Positions 36,497-48,527 of a DNA stretch of 64,000 bases are shown piece after piece. This DNA comes from Brachionus koreanus (Eukaryota > Rotifera > Eurotatoria > Ploima > Brachionidae). The notes under the pieces are model-generated. The model searched no databases and was not told the DNA's origin. It was given only the letters and a program-made list of their open reading frames with translations. The position numbers and the translations under genes were made by a program. The DNA lies in the NCBI GenBank assembly GCA_016987375.1, contig PJRA01000443.1:812663-876662 (forward strand), in the 5' to 3' direction. Positions within the stretch are counted from its first letter, which is position 1. The number at the start of each line of letters is the position of its first letter.

Positions 36497-36950
36497 TTAA
36501 ATATAAGCTAAAATAGCTGCAAGACCCGGTTTGAGCGTCCAATTTTCTTCGTGTTTGGGAACAGTTGGAAAAATCGGTCGCTTAAACAACACCTGCGCAT
36601 GTGCTTCAAGATTTAGAACTAATTCAAGACTAATAGACTCTTGAGAGGTAAAATTATTTTTCGAAGCATCACATTCGACTGAAGACTTACAATTGCTTTC
36701 AAAAGAATCTCTAGAATGTTTTTTTTAGAGTTTTTTTTTTTTTTTTTTTTATTTATTTTAAATAATAACAACGACACCCTTAATAAAACTTTTAGTAATT
36801 ACATCACTAGCTTGTATAGTATTCGAGTGAAAATCTTGATTTCAAAACAAACAAAATTATACAAAAGCTAAAGCAAAATCGAATTTACCTTTATGGTACC
36901 ATTAGTGTAAGTAATTATATCAAGAACAACAAATTTTTTTTTTCAAACAT
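36497..36950 (-). CDS. Small hypothetical protein, three exons, apparent homopolymer frameshift
   Basis: Three short minus-strand segments have protein-like composition and join in phase: 36950-36900, 36834-36778 and 36708-36497 (stop at 36497-36499). The product is about 105 residues. The last exon is the strongest evidence: 70 codons open, with balanced composition, including LELVLNLEAHAQVLFKRPIF and KHEENWTLKPGLAAILA. The first exon begins ATG TTT GAA in an A run of ten bases; the frame continues as FVVLDIITYTN only if the run is 8 or 11. I do not recognise the family. It is divergent from the DOMON/mucin gene with 189 bp between start codons. Exon boundaries in the first two exons are tentative. 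Confidence 0.5.
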
Positions 36951-37139
36951 TTATATTTTTAATCAAAATTAAGAATTGTATTTTCTCGTAGTATTTAGCT
37001 ATAAATAATTTAACAACCACTCGACAATTGCACAACTTATTCTTTTTTTTTATTAAAAACACCTTTTTTTTTTAAATATATTTAACAGAATTTTAGAAAT
37101 TCGAATGAATTTCGTGCGATCACTAACAACAAAATATCA

Positions 37140-40100
37140 ATGTATTTCTGTCAACTTTTGGTTTTAATTTTAATTTGGCTGGTTCTGGGTAAAGCCAAAT
37201 GCTTTCAGATACCATGTCGACTAGCAGAGGATCCCAATTGCACACTTAGTATTTCATACGTGCCAGAAGAAAATCTTTTCGAATTTCGTCTAAATGTTAT
37301 ACAAATATACTGTCATTGGCTAGCCATTGGATTCAACTCACAGCGTTCAATGGTTATTCATTACACTTTAAAAAAACTGACTTATATTTTTCGTTTAGAT
37401 AGGTACCAATGTGATCGTAATGAAATTTGAAGACAATTTTACGGCTTACAATGGGTAAATTTAACAAAAACCGAAATAAAAATGATGTATCTATTTGTTT
37501 TAAAGATTTCTAAAGCATTACAATGATCCAATATTTGAAAACGATGAACTAATAAATCTCGAACTAATTAAATTAAATGGTCGAGTAATTATCAATTTCA
37601 AAAGATCATTAGATCTAAAAACCGAAAGTAAATTAAATTATTCAGAATGTAATTATATAGTGGTCGGCGCTGGGGCATATGTATTGAATAAATATTATAC
37701 CCATTACAATATTCCGAAATACAGTAATGAATGCTGGACAAAATTAGATTTAATACATAAAATAACGACTCAATACCCGACAAATATGGCTACAAGCATA
37801 GAAAAAATTGGAAATAAAGAAACAACCGAAAAACTGACGTCAGAAAAAAGAACAACTAATGAAATTAGAGATCAAGAGGAAAAAATAACAGTACCGGATC
37901 TAAACTTAGCAAAAAATTCAACAAGAAAAGAAACAACAAAATCAGTTGATAAAACGAGTAATATAAACGATGACATATTAATTACAACAAAAAATTCATT
38001 AAGTACAACAGATAAAATGGAAAGTACAATCATAAAATTATTTGAATCTGAAGCATTTACTACTCAACAAGAAACAATAACTACAAAAAGAGAAACTGAA
38101 GAAGAAATGCGAAAATCAACTGAGGAGTTGATTGAATTTGAAGCAAAAACAACAATTCAAGAAACAACTATTGTCATTACTCAAAAGGAAAAAGATTTGG
38201 TAACTACAAATGAAGAATTGATTGTCACTGAAATCAAAACGAGTGATATGGAGTCCGGCACAACTAAAACTGAAACTGAAGAAGAAATAGAAAGTACAAC
38301 TGAAGAATTGATTGTAACTGAAATCAAAACGAGTGATGTGGAGACAAGCACATTCCAAAGAGAAACTGAAAGAGAAATAGAAAGCACAACTGAAGAATTG
38401 ATTGTCACTGAAATCAAAGCGAGTGATATGGAGACTAGCACATTCCAAACAGAAACTGAATCAGAAATTGAAAGTACAAATAATTCATTTACAACAAATC
38501 AAGAAACAACTATTGTCATTCCTGAAAAGGAAAAAGATTTGGTAACTACAACTGAAGAATTGATTGTCACTGAAATCAAAACGAGTGATATGGAGACAAG
38601 CTCATTCCAAACAGAAACTGAAGAAGAAATTTCAAGGACAACTGAAGAAATTATTGATCCTGAATTTAAAACGAGTGATATGGAGACTAGCACAACCAAA
38701 ACTGAAACTGAAGAAGAAATAGAAAGCACAACTGAAGAATTGATTGTCACTGAAATCAAAACGAGTGACATGGAGACAAGCACATTCGAAATAGAAACTG
38801 AAGAAGAAATAGAAAGCACAACTGAAGAATTGATTGTCACTGAAATCAAAACGAGTGATATGGAGACAAGCACATTCCAAACAGAAACTGAAGAAGAAAT
38901 TTCAAGGACAACTGAAGAAATTATTGATCCTGAATTTAAAACGAGTGATATGGAGACTAGCACAACCAAAACTGAAACTGAAGAATTGGTTGTCACTGAA
39001 ATCAAAACGAGTGATATGGAGACAAGCACATTCCAAACAGAAACTGAATCAGAAATTGAAAGTACAAATAATTCATTTACAACAAATCAAGAAACAACTA
39101 TTGTCATTCCTGAAAAGGAAAAAGATTTGGTAACTACAACTGAAGAATTAATTGTCACTGAAATCAAAACGAGTGACATGGAGACTAGCACAACCAAAAC
39201 TGAAACTGAAGAATTGGTTGTCACTGAAATCAAAACGAGTGATATGGAGACAAGCTCATTCCAAACAGAAACTGAAGAAGAAATTTCAAGGACAACTGAA
39301 GAAATTATTGATCCTGAATTTAAAACGAGTGACATGGAGACTAGCACAATTAAAACTGAAACTGAAGAATTGGTTGTCACTGAAATCAAAACGAGTGATA
39401 TGGAGACAAGCTCATTCCAAACAGAAACTGAAGAAGAAATTTCAAGGACAACTGAAGAAATTATTGATCCTGAATTTAAAACGAGTGATATGGAGACTAG
39501 CACAACCAAAACTGAAACTGAAGAAGAAATAGAAAGCACAACTGAAGAATTGATTGTCACTGAAATCAAAACGAGTGATGTGGAGACAAGCACATTCCAA
39601 AGAGAAACTGAAAGAGAAATAGAAAGCACAACTGAAGAATTGATTGTCACTGAAATCAAAACGAGTGATATGGAGTCCGGCACAACTAAAACTGAAACTG
39701 AAGAAGAAATAGAAAGTACAACTGAAGAATTGATTGTCACTGAAATCAAAACGAGTGATGTGGAGACAAGCACATTCCAAAGAGAAACTGAAGAAGAAAT
39801 GGAAAGCACAACTGAAGAATTTATTGTCACTGAAATCAAAACGAGTGATATGGAGACAAGCACATTCCAAACAGAAACTCAAGAAGAAATTTCAAGGACA
39901 ACTGAAAAATTATTTGATCCTGAATTTAGAACTAGGGATATGGAGTCTAGCACAACTAAATCTGAAACTGAAGAAGAAATAGAAAGCACAACTGAAGAAT
40001 TGATTGTCACTGAAATCAAAACGAGTGATATGGAGACTAGCACATTCCAAACAGAAACTGAATCAGAAATTACAAGTACAAATGATTCATTTTCAACAAA

Positions 40101-41261
40101 TCAAAAAACAACTATTGTCATTACTGAAAAGGAAAAAGATTTTGTTAATACAAATGAAGAATTGCCTTTTTTTAATACAACTGTTGTATCAAAAGCCAAA
40201 AATTCTACTGGTAACCTTTAATTTTTCATTATTCACTTTTACAGACGATACTTTATCTTTTTCATTTTTAAAAGATACATCTTTGTTCGATGAATTTTCT
40301 TTCATGACTACAAGTTTCATTTTTGGTAACTCAACAACTTCTCGAACGACTTCGAAAGATTTCATTGATGAAATTGTAACTATTCCCGAGCTTGGTAGCA
40401 AATTGAATACTACCAAGAGCTCTTCATTTATTACTTCTACAACATCAATTATTGCAACTACAGACTCAAATTTAATCAGAAATTCATCCATTCCAACCAC
40501 TGAGTTTACTTCTCCAACAATGATTTCTACAAACGCATCATCAAACGTAATTACAACCGTAGAAAATACTATGATTTTCAATCAATTTGAAGATTTATTA
40601 TTTCTTGTACAAATGAGACTAAATACATCGTTTGAGGATGTCATTAATAATCAAGCATCGTTTACACAAAATTTAACTGAATATGTAATTTTATTAAAGC
40701 ATTAACAATTGTTCATAAGTACATTTTATAATTTTTAGATTAAAAAAGCTTTAAATCAAAATAACCTGACTGGTTTTCAATCCATTTCACTTTTGAATAT
40801 TACAGAATCTGATAAATTGGCTATTTTATTCAGTTTGTTGAACTACAGAACTGTTTTCAGCCAAAATTTTAATCAGAATTTAATAGAAAATATGAGAAAC
40901 TCTCTCCAAAATGGAGATAAAACAATTTTAAGAGTTAATTCAGTATCAATTCGAAACTTTAGTCCTAATACAGGTTTGCTTCTTTTTTGAAAAAAACTTC
41001 TATTAATGATTTTAAAGATAAACCAGTTCAATCAACTACAAATCAAACAGAATTAAAAACAAACACAATATTGGCCATTATTTTCGGTACTGTATTCGGT
41101 ACTCTGACCTTATTTTTATTGTTATTTATTTGTCTTATGTTTTATTATTGCTTTAAAAAGGTAAATTTAAATATATTTTTTTTATAAAAAATTTTAATTT
41201 TTTATTCAAGAAACGATCAAGTTACAATATCGGTGGAAACGATTATTTGATTAGAATTTAA
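37140..41261 (+). CDS. DOMON domain / mucin-like repeat / single-pass membrane protein
   Basis: Seven exons join in phase: 37140-37352, 37399-37454, 37506-40210, 40245-40684, 40739-40973, 41018-41160 and 41211-41261, giving about 1,280 residues. Order: a signal peptide (MYFCQLLVLILIWLVLGKA); a DOMON-like domain (CHWLAIGFNSQRSM, IGTNVIVMKFEDNFTAYN, YIVVGAGAYVLNKYYTHYN); a Thr/Glu/Ser-rich region of about 830 residues with some 20 repeats built on TEELIVTEIKTSDMETS; a second Ser/Thr region; a membrane-proximal domain of about 110 residues with SEA-like alternation; one transmembrane helix (TILAIIFGTVFGTLTLFLLL); and a 20-residue cytoplasmic tail (KRSSYNIGGNDYLIRI). DOMON domains bind heme or sugar in other proteins. 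A cell-surface, heavily O-glycosylated role is inferred. No known orthologue comes to mind. Confidence 0.75.
38215..40110 (+). repeat. In-frame coding tandem repeat array, about 20 copies
   Basis: Copies of a 26-31 codon unit around TEELIVTEIKTSDMETSTFQ alternate with a variant containing TEEIIDPEFKTSDMETSTTK and rarer NNSFTTNQETTIVIPEKE blocks. Nucleotide identity between copies is very high, and higher-order duplications are visible (for example 38501-38720 against 39102-39340). All spacings are multiples of three. Confidence 0.9.
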
Positions 41262-43456
41262 TTCAAACAGTGAATTTTTTACTCATTTAGTTTTGATAGA
41301 GATTAGTTTTTTTTGTATATTTTAATAATAAAATCTATTTATAAAATTGAATCTTTTTAAAATATTTGATTGTTTATACGCAAATAATTAAAACTAGAAT
41401 TTGGCTTCATCTAAACGATCGACTTTTTTTAAGAGGTTTTTTTTAAAAAAATAAAATTTCTTTTTTCAAAAAAAGTTACAAATTCTTTTAAATCTAAGGT
41501 TTGAAAATTTCAGCAAACTTTAATTTATTTGATTTTCTTTTTATTTTTTGTGAATTTACTATTTTATTGAAGCCTGAGGTTTTAATTTTTTGTTTTAAAA
41601 GAAAAACTAAACCATAAGGCGATGGAATAATAAATTGTTAACCAAGTCAAAATATCACTTTTTTGTAGGTAAAAAATTTAATTCAAAATAGCTTTATTTT
41701 TTATATATTGGAATAAGACTTTAAGAATCCATAACGCAATTATTTTTTAGCAAGCATTTTAGGTAAATTTGATCAGAAAACCAATCTTTTTACTAAACAT
41801 TCAATACTATTCAATCCGCTTTGCTCCGAGTTAATACATACCTAAAAAATTTAATTTTAACTCAAAAAAATAAACATTTTTTTAAACTTTAAATATTTAA
41901 TGATTAAATATTTCATTTTTTCAGATATTAATACAAATATTGGTGCTGAGATTTAATTTTTGAAAATTTTTGATATGGGAAAAAAATATTTTTCAAAAAT
42001 TTTATTGTCTATTGTCAAGTTTTTTTTTAAGATCAAAATAGTCTCACAGGTAAAAAAATTAAACATTTAATTGTTTCTTTTAAATTTTTGGCAAAATCTA
42101 ATAAAACATTTACATTTAAAAGCACGTAGTTTACGGCACCAAGCAAATTTTAAAAAAATTTAAGAAAAAAAAACACTTTTGTTTATTCAAATCATAAAAT
42201 ATTTATTTGAATTCATTAAAAAAACGAACAAACAATCTTGAAATTAGGCATCTTTTATTAGACAAAAAATTTGTTTTCAATTTAAAAAAAATAAAAACTA
42301 TACAAAACATAAAAATTTAATTTCAAAACTAACTGAATATTTAATGCCTAAAAGTTTAATTTGACTAACCTTCAGACAAAAGAATTTTGATAAATGTTTA
42401 GTTTACTTAAAAAAATTGTTTCAGATTTCTTTTTTAGAATTCAAATTAATCAGCCAAATGTTCAACCACATAATTTTAAAACTTGTTTTTGATTCTTAGT
42501 TTTTTATATTCAAATAATTTAAATATTAGTATTTAGCATATTTATGAAAAAAAAATTAATAACTTTGACTATTAAAATCGAAGTAAGGTCCTTAAAAAAA
42601 AAACATAAATACATTTCTAGATAATTATTCTTTATTTTTTGAGTGATAACTGATCTTAAAATCAACCATACCATATTTTAATATTCTTATATTTTTCAGT
42701 AAAATAAAAACCAAAAAGCTTAATAAATACATTGAAAATAATTTATTTTTTCAGCAACCCTGAAATTTAGTACCATTACATTTATTCTAAAACCTATCTA
42801 TAAAAGCTTATGTTCTAAACTCAAGATATTTAAAAATTTTCGTTTAAAAATAACTATCTTTAAACTATGCTTCGAAGAAAAGTCTCCTATGAGGTTGCAT
42901 TTATTGACTCTTCGATTATAAATTTTACATTGAATGTAAAAAGTTACATTAGCTTTTATTGTTGTCTTTTATGATAGATTTTTTACACACATCATTTATT
43001 CTCAAAACTATTTGGTCAAGAAAATGTATTTACTTTATTTTTAAATTAATTTTAAATTATTAAAAAATGGTTGTTCAAGTTGGCTAGAAAAAATAACGAT
43101 GAGTGAGGAGTAAAGTTAAGTCTTTTAAAAATTTTCTTTATTTATTTCCTGCTTTTAAATAGAGCAAATGCTTTCAAAAAGGAACAAAGAAGATAAAAGC
43201 TTTTTTGATTCTTAAATATTTTTAAATTTTGAAAAAAAAAAATTATCTAAAATCGAATTTTGTTAAAATGATTTTTTTGAATTCCTTAATCCTTGACAAA
43301 GTAGAAAATGACCGACATTTGAATTTAAAATTTGAAAAAATATTTATCCCAAAAATTTTAATTTTTAACATTTTTCTTAATTTTTATTTACAGTAAAAAA
43401 AAAAATTCCCAAAACTAGATAATAATTAAAAAAAATCTTATTCCTATGGTTTTATA
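41262..43456. other. AT-rich intergenic region between convergent genes
   Basis: About 2.2 kb of low-complexity A/T DNA. At 42761 a TGAAATTTAGTACCATTACA segment resembles the ends of the foldback element at 17007-17365. No coding frame was seen. Confidence 0.5.
42758..42830. mobile_element. Possible terminal fragment of the 17-kb foldback family
   Basis: CCCTGAAATTTAGTACCATTA matches the terminal GTGAAATTTAGTACCATAG of the element at 17007. Inward, TTATTCTA and AAAGCTTAT also recur in the right arm of that element. No matching opposite end was found, so this is either a solo end or a coincidence in AT-rich DNA. Confidence 0.35.
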
Positions 43457-45724
43457 TCAATTTTTCTTTTTTTTTGCTGGCGATACATCGGCTTTTTTAT
43501 CTTTTGGCTTTATTTTACAAAATTTTTCCATATTATTGTTCTTTGTATTTGTATGAATGTGTATTGTCGGACTTATTAGAACAGTACCATTAAAATTTGC
43601 TGGTAAAATGATGGGAGCACTTTGTGGCAACATTGGAATTTGTTGAACAGGTGTCAAATTTGGGCCAATCGGGCGAATAAATGTCGGATTGATCATGCTC
43701 AGTTGATTGGAAAAAAAATTTCCCAAATTTCCTAAATTAGAAGTTGGTAGCAAAAAAGAAGCTGGGAGAATATTATTTGTAACGGGAGTCTTATTGTTTG
43801 TTTGATCATGGCTAAGATTTATTAAAATGGGCGAAGACTCGTTGTTTGTGCATTTATCATCTAAAATTATTATGTCTGAGTTATCCGAGTTTTTATCATT
43901 TTCTTTGCTTGTACTTCTGCCGCGCTTGCCAGTTACTTTTGTTATTTTTGGTCTTATTTTGTGAAAGTTCGACATCAAAGGTATCTCAGGCGATTTAGCA
44001 GGCTCCGGTGGATTAATCTCTTCCTCAATTATAATAGCTTCGAAATTTTTTATATGCTGGGTGAGCAAAGAGCGTCGATTCTGTTGCTCATTTTCCTTGT
44101 CATTGTCCGCGGCTCGATCTTGCGCTGATTTTTTCGTATCCTTAAGAACATTAGCGAGTTTTATTCTTTCCAACATAATCTAAAATGGGAAGTTTAAAAA
44201 AAAATTTAAAAAAAATTAAATAAAATAAATTACAGTGTATTGTGATGGCAACTGAACATGATCTGCTTGTTCGTAAGGACATATGTAGTGCACTTCTTTA
44301 ATAAAATTGTAATTATGCATCCAATTTGTTTTCACTTGACGCTGTCGCTTTAACAATTCCTTTAGCTGTCTTTGTCTTTGTTCGGAGCTTGAGAAATTGT
44401 TTAATTGTTTGCGTATGTCATCACAAGTTCGTATTGGTAGCAAGTGCTCTTTTATGCATTCACAGCATTCTGATTTTGGCAAATGTTTGAATTTATTAAA
44501 ACCCATAATCAGTAAACTAAGTATAAATAAAAATGTTAGATAGAAAAAAAAAGTAAAAAGATTTTATTTCTATTTTATACATTTTTTCAGTATCGGTGAA
44601 CTGAGCTTTTTTAAATTGGCTTTGATACTTAAATCTTGATAAATTTGGCACTAAACTTGTATTGTAAAAGACAGGACTTGTTAAAATAATTTCTAAAAAT
44701 TTCGAAGGAACACCATGTTTTAAATCTTTGGTGAGCTCTTCGTTCGGCATTTCTTTGATATTGGATATGATTTCCAGTGCTTCGTTTAAATTAAGTATAT
44801 TTAAATTGGACAATTTGACCATATTTTGGTCTGTATTTGTTTCATCTGTTTCAACAACATCTACAACATCTTCCTTACTCGAATCATCATTCTGATTCAG
44901 TCCTTTTAAAATATTCTATTTTTTTTAATTAAAATTTTGTAGTGTTTTTATTTCCTAAATTACCAAAAGATTTTGGGCTTCGTCAAACAAATGGCCATGT
45001 TCTTTGGAGCAATAGGTTACTAAACAAGTTTGAGTTAGCAATTGTACATGCTAAATTTAGAAAAAAAAATTTATTTTAGTAAAGCAATTGACTTATTGTT
45101 TGTTACATTTCTTAATTGTTCGTCAAGTTGTTTTTTTTGTATTTCGGTGAACTCTGGAACATAATCATTTTTGGCCAACGTGTCTACCTTTTTAGATGAT
45201 CTAATTACTTTTGGTTGCATTGAACAAGTTAGTTTAGTAACTCTATTGATTAAAATTTTTGTCCGCTTTTCTGTGTTCAATTTCTTGATTGTGATTGCTG
45301 ATTTTACTTTTGAGTTACGTTGATCTTCATAAACAATAGGTGGACCGTCACATATCTCAATAGCATCCTTGACTAATTCGACAGCTTCTTTTTTGGGAAC
45401 CTGAAAGCAAGCATCCGGAAAATACGGATCTTCCAAATCGCAGTTCTCTAGACTGACAGTGAAATCTGGATCATCAGCGGCATCGTCGTTATCTGCTGCT
45501 GTTGCTGGACTGTCTTCAGCGGGTTTTTCCCCGTTGGTTTCACTTTGCTCGGAATTTGTTTCCTCTGTATTGGCTTCAGGAATTTTTTGATGCAAGCTAT
45601 TTAAAAATTCAATCCAAATTTCTTCATTGGGATCATTGAACACACTAGGATTTGAATTTGAAGCAGTTGTTAGGACAATTGGTGGCGATGACGGATTTTG
45701 GTTTAGTTCTTCCGAGTCACTCAT
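43457..45724 (-). CDS. GON4L/YARP-like nuclear protein, short form
   Basis: Five exons join in phase: 45724-45107, 45050-44964, 44915-44581, 44516-44234 and 44179-43457, giving 681 residues. The diagnostic segment is EFTEIQKKQLDEQLRN joined to HVQLLTQTCLVTY and FDEAQNLL, which is the conserved GON4L/YY1AP1 core. Next comes PVFYNTSLVPNLSRFKYQ and a Myb/SANT-like stretch, GFNKFKHLPKSECCECIKEH followed by LLPIRTCDDIRKQLNNF, again as in GON4L. The N-terminus is acidic and the C-terminus basic (KKADVSPAKKKKN, likely nuclear localisation). Vertebrate GON4L is over 2,000 residues with C-terminal PAH and SANT domains; those are absent here, so the gene is short or has unseen downstream exons. Family role: chromatin-linked transcriptional regulator in cell-cycle control. 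Confidence 0.85.
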
Positions 45725-47801
45725 TTTTTTTTTGTTAAAATTTTTTCAATGAAACTAATAATTTATTTTTAAGGTGCATTTATGTTTAAAAATAATAATT
45801 GCAAAACTAATTTTACTTTATGTCAAAATTGAAAAAAAAGACATTAACGTATTTTTAATTTATTATAATTATATGCCAATATTCATCTATTTTAAATAAA
45901 AAATACGCAGTATAATATAAGCTTATATTTATATGCTCAACCAATTAGAATAAAAAAAATTTTTTAAAATAGTTAAAATGGCGCTTTTAATCAATTTGGA
46001 TCCAATCAAACTATTAATAGCAATATAGAACTTTTCTATTTTAATTTTAATTGATTTTATTTGACCTTAATCATATAAGTTTAAGAATCGTATGTGCTAA
46101 TTTAAAGCAAATTAACATTTTCTATTAAAAAATGTTTAACAAGTAATATTAAGTATGAAAAAATATTTAAATGTAGAATGAAAATTATGATTTTTTTTAT
46201 TTCAAAAATAAATTTCAAATAAAAAATTAATCAGTTAAATAACCAAGTTTTATATATTCCACTGTAAAAAATACTTATGATTATTTTATTGAGTATTGAT
46301 AATAATTACTAATATAATATTGATCTTCATCGTTCAGATAATATCTTATCTACAACATTCTAACAAGAATAATTGAGCACATTATTGCTTTCTGGCAGTA
46401 TGGTGATTTAGCAGCCATTTTCATTGAATTTTTCTAAAACTGCCTTTAATTACTCAGATAATTTGGATTTTGCTAAGCTCTCGAGCATCCTATTCCAGTA
46501 AATAACCACTTTGCTTGAGAAGAAAAGATGTATCACAGTTACATCAGATGCCAAATTGTTTGCCAAAAATTGTCTTATAATAATAGATTAAATATAGATT
46601 CAAAGCAATTTGATAAATATGAATTTAATTTCGTATTATAATACTTTTTATAAAATATTAATTAAAACACAAACTAAACAAAAAAAAAACAAATAAACTA
46701 TTTGCTTTTTATTAAGTGGTTTTTGAAATTTTGAGAAAAAAATTCAATTTTTGTCAATTTTGACTTAATTACGTGTTTAATTGCACATAAGTGCCATCAA
46801 AATCATCTTTTTACTTAGGAATTTAGTTGACACAACTAAATCTTCAAATGTCAATTTTATATTATTCATCTAGAAGTATTTTTAAGATTTTTTTTAATTA
46901 AAAAAAATTTCCGTTTTCATTAATAGTTAACACTATGTGTCTAATACAGTCTCAAACCAAAATAATCCACTAGAATCTAAAAGTATCAATATCTTGAAAT
47001 CGAGACTAAAATATAAAACAACAGATACAAGAGTTGTCTTGGTCAATCAAACAAAGGCTTGAAAAAAATTAGAAGCTTGAAACTTGCGTTCCAAAAAACC
47101 TGTTAAATTTTCACACGTAACTAAACTCAAGTTAAATATAACAAAAGAAATTTACATTCTCAAAAAAAGTCTTTTTAATATAATGTTAGAATTGTTTATA
47201 ATTATATTTGAAAAAAAATTTAGTTTAATAAATAAATAAAAGTTTAAACATGAAAATTTTTAATTTTTCAAAAAAGTATTTTTAAAAATATTTAAAAAAA
47301 TTACATATATATATTTATGTATATAAAAGAAATAATTAAATATTAATAAATTATTTTCGTTCATTTAATTTATAAATTTTCAAGTCCAAATTATAAATTT
47401 CTAAATTTTATCGATTTAATGATAATCAATATTTCAATTAGAAATATATATAATAAGGTATATTATTTTTTCTGCATTTTATTCAAACCCAGATTCAAAA
47501 TAACTGATTATAAATGTTTTTTTTTTTTTTTATTTATTTACTACGTAAAATACAATCTAAATTTTAGATAAACAATTTTAAAATTAAATTTTAAAATCAA
47601 TTCTCAACAAATATTTGTAATTAATAATTTTTTTTTCAAATACACTTTTAATAAAAGCCTAGTTTAAAAATGGGTTGATGGGACACAGAAAATAAATACA
47701 ATTTTAAGTCAAGATTTTTTCTAAATTCGAAGTAGATTTTAATATAACTTAATAAAATTTTTTTCTTTCAAGAAAATTTGCCGAAGATTTTGTTTATTAA
47801 A
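45725..47801. other. Intergenic region with a less AT-rich noncoding patch
   Basis: About 2 kb. Mostly A/T-rich, but 46370-46570 is clearly richer in G/C and has no open frame. Microsatellite-like TA tracts occur near 47303-47330. No gene was identified. Confidence 0.5.
46380..46560 (+). ncRNA. Noncoding island with miRNA-like strings (speculative)
   Basis: TGGCAGTATGGT at 46393 matches 11 of 12 bases of the 5' end of miR-34 as I recall it, and GGCAG can pair with CTGCC at 46440. TATCACAGTTACATC at 46531 has the ATCACAG seed of the miR-2 family. Neither flanking region folds into a convincing pre-miRNA when I pair it by hand, so chance similarity is likely. Confidence 0.15.
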
Positions 47802-48462
47802 ATGAGCCGTTCAGGTGAAAAATGGTTGATTAAAATGCAACGAATTCAAACAATTGACAGAATGTTGTCTGAACGTTTTCCAAGTAGAATGGTGTTGGTT
47901 GTGTCAATTCTAAATGTGATTATTGCACTTGGATCTTTCGGCATTCAGATTTTTTCTATCATTAAAAAAGTATTCTATTTCTATCTTGCGTTTGGGTAAT
48001 TTTAAAAGATACCATAATTAATAATTTTAAATTTAATTTAAGGATTTGGTTCGCTGTCTTTGCCATCTTTACCGAAACATTGACTTTTATTTTGTGTAAT
48101 TAATTATTTATGATAAAATTTTATTTTTAATATTTTAATTTCAATTAGTTTACAAACGAAGCTGTATAATATTCATTATGACTATAATATTTCATTTTTT
48201 CACTATTTTATTAGCCACTGGACTATTTACAATTAACTTGATAGCGTTAATTGCTGCAAATACAAATTCGAATCATGAATTTTTATGGATTTGTTTCTAT
48301 CAAATGTTTATAAGTAAGAAAAATTGTAAAATTTTATTTCAATCCAATTTGTATTTTTTCTTTTAAGGTATTTTGTATACAACTTTTTCGCTAATTCTAT
48401 TGGCATCATTTAAAATTCGCTTAAAACAGTATTTTAGAATTATGTCTGTTCAAAATTTTTAA
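47802..48462 (+). CDS. Small four-transmembrane protein, unknown family
   Basis: Four exons join in phase: 47802-47995, 48043-48095, 48149-48313 and 48368-48462, giving 168 residues. Four hydrophobic helices are visible: MVLVVSILNVIIALGSFGIQ, a second from YFYLAFGIWFAVFAIFTETL, a third from IIFHFFTILLATGLFTINLI and a fourth from ILYTTFSLILLAS. A short basic N-terminus (SGEKWLIKMQRIQTIDRM) precedes TM1. The topology recalls MS4A/tetraspan-type proteins, but the CCG motif of tetraspanins is absent and I recognise no family. The ATG at 47802 is chosen because no upstream in-frame ATG is present. Confidence 0.65.
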
Positions 48463-48521
48463 ATAGTTTTTGTGAATTAATAAAAATTAAAAAAAAAAAA
48501 AAAAAAGACACAGACTTTCAA

Positions 48522-48527
48522 AAAATT
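48522..48527 (-). terminator. RNA polymerase III terminator of tRNA-Ser
   Basis: A run of T on the minus strand (A on the plus strand at about 48520-48525), two bases after the tRNA 3' end. Confidence 0.7.

Noticed and set aside
38116..39863. Long minus-strand and alternate plus-strand frames across the repeat region of the DOMON/mucin gene
   Set aside because: They are mirror images of the tandem repeat: a repeat unit that is a multiple of three and lacks stops in one frame stays open in others. Their sequences (SLVLISVTINSSVV and so on) are only translations of the repeat complement.
46531..46552. A miR-2 family precursor
   Set aside because: The seed matches, but the upstream arm pairs for only GCATC and a few scattered bases. 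A miRNA hairpin needs near-continuous pairing, so I do not call a gene.
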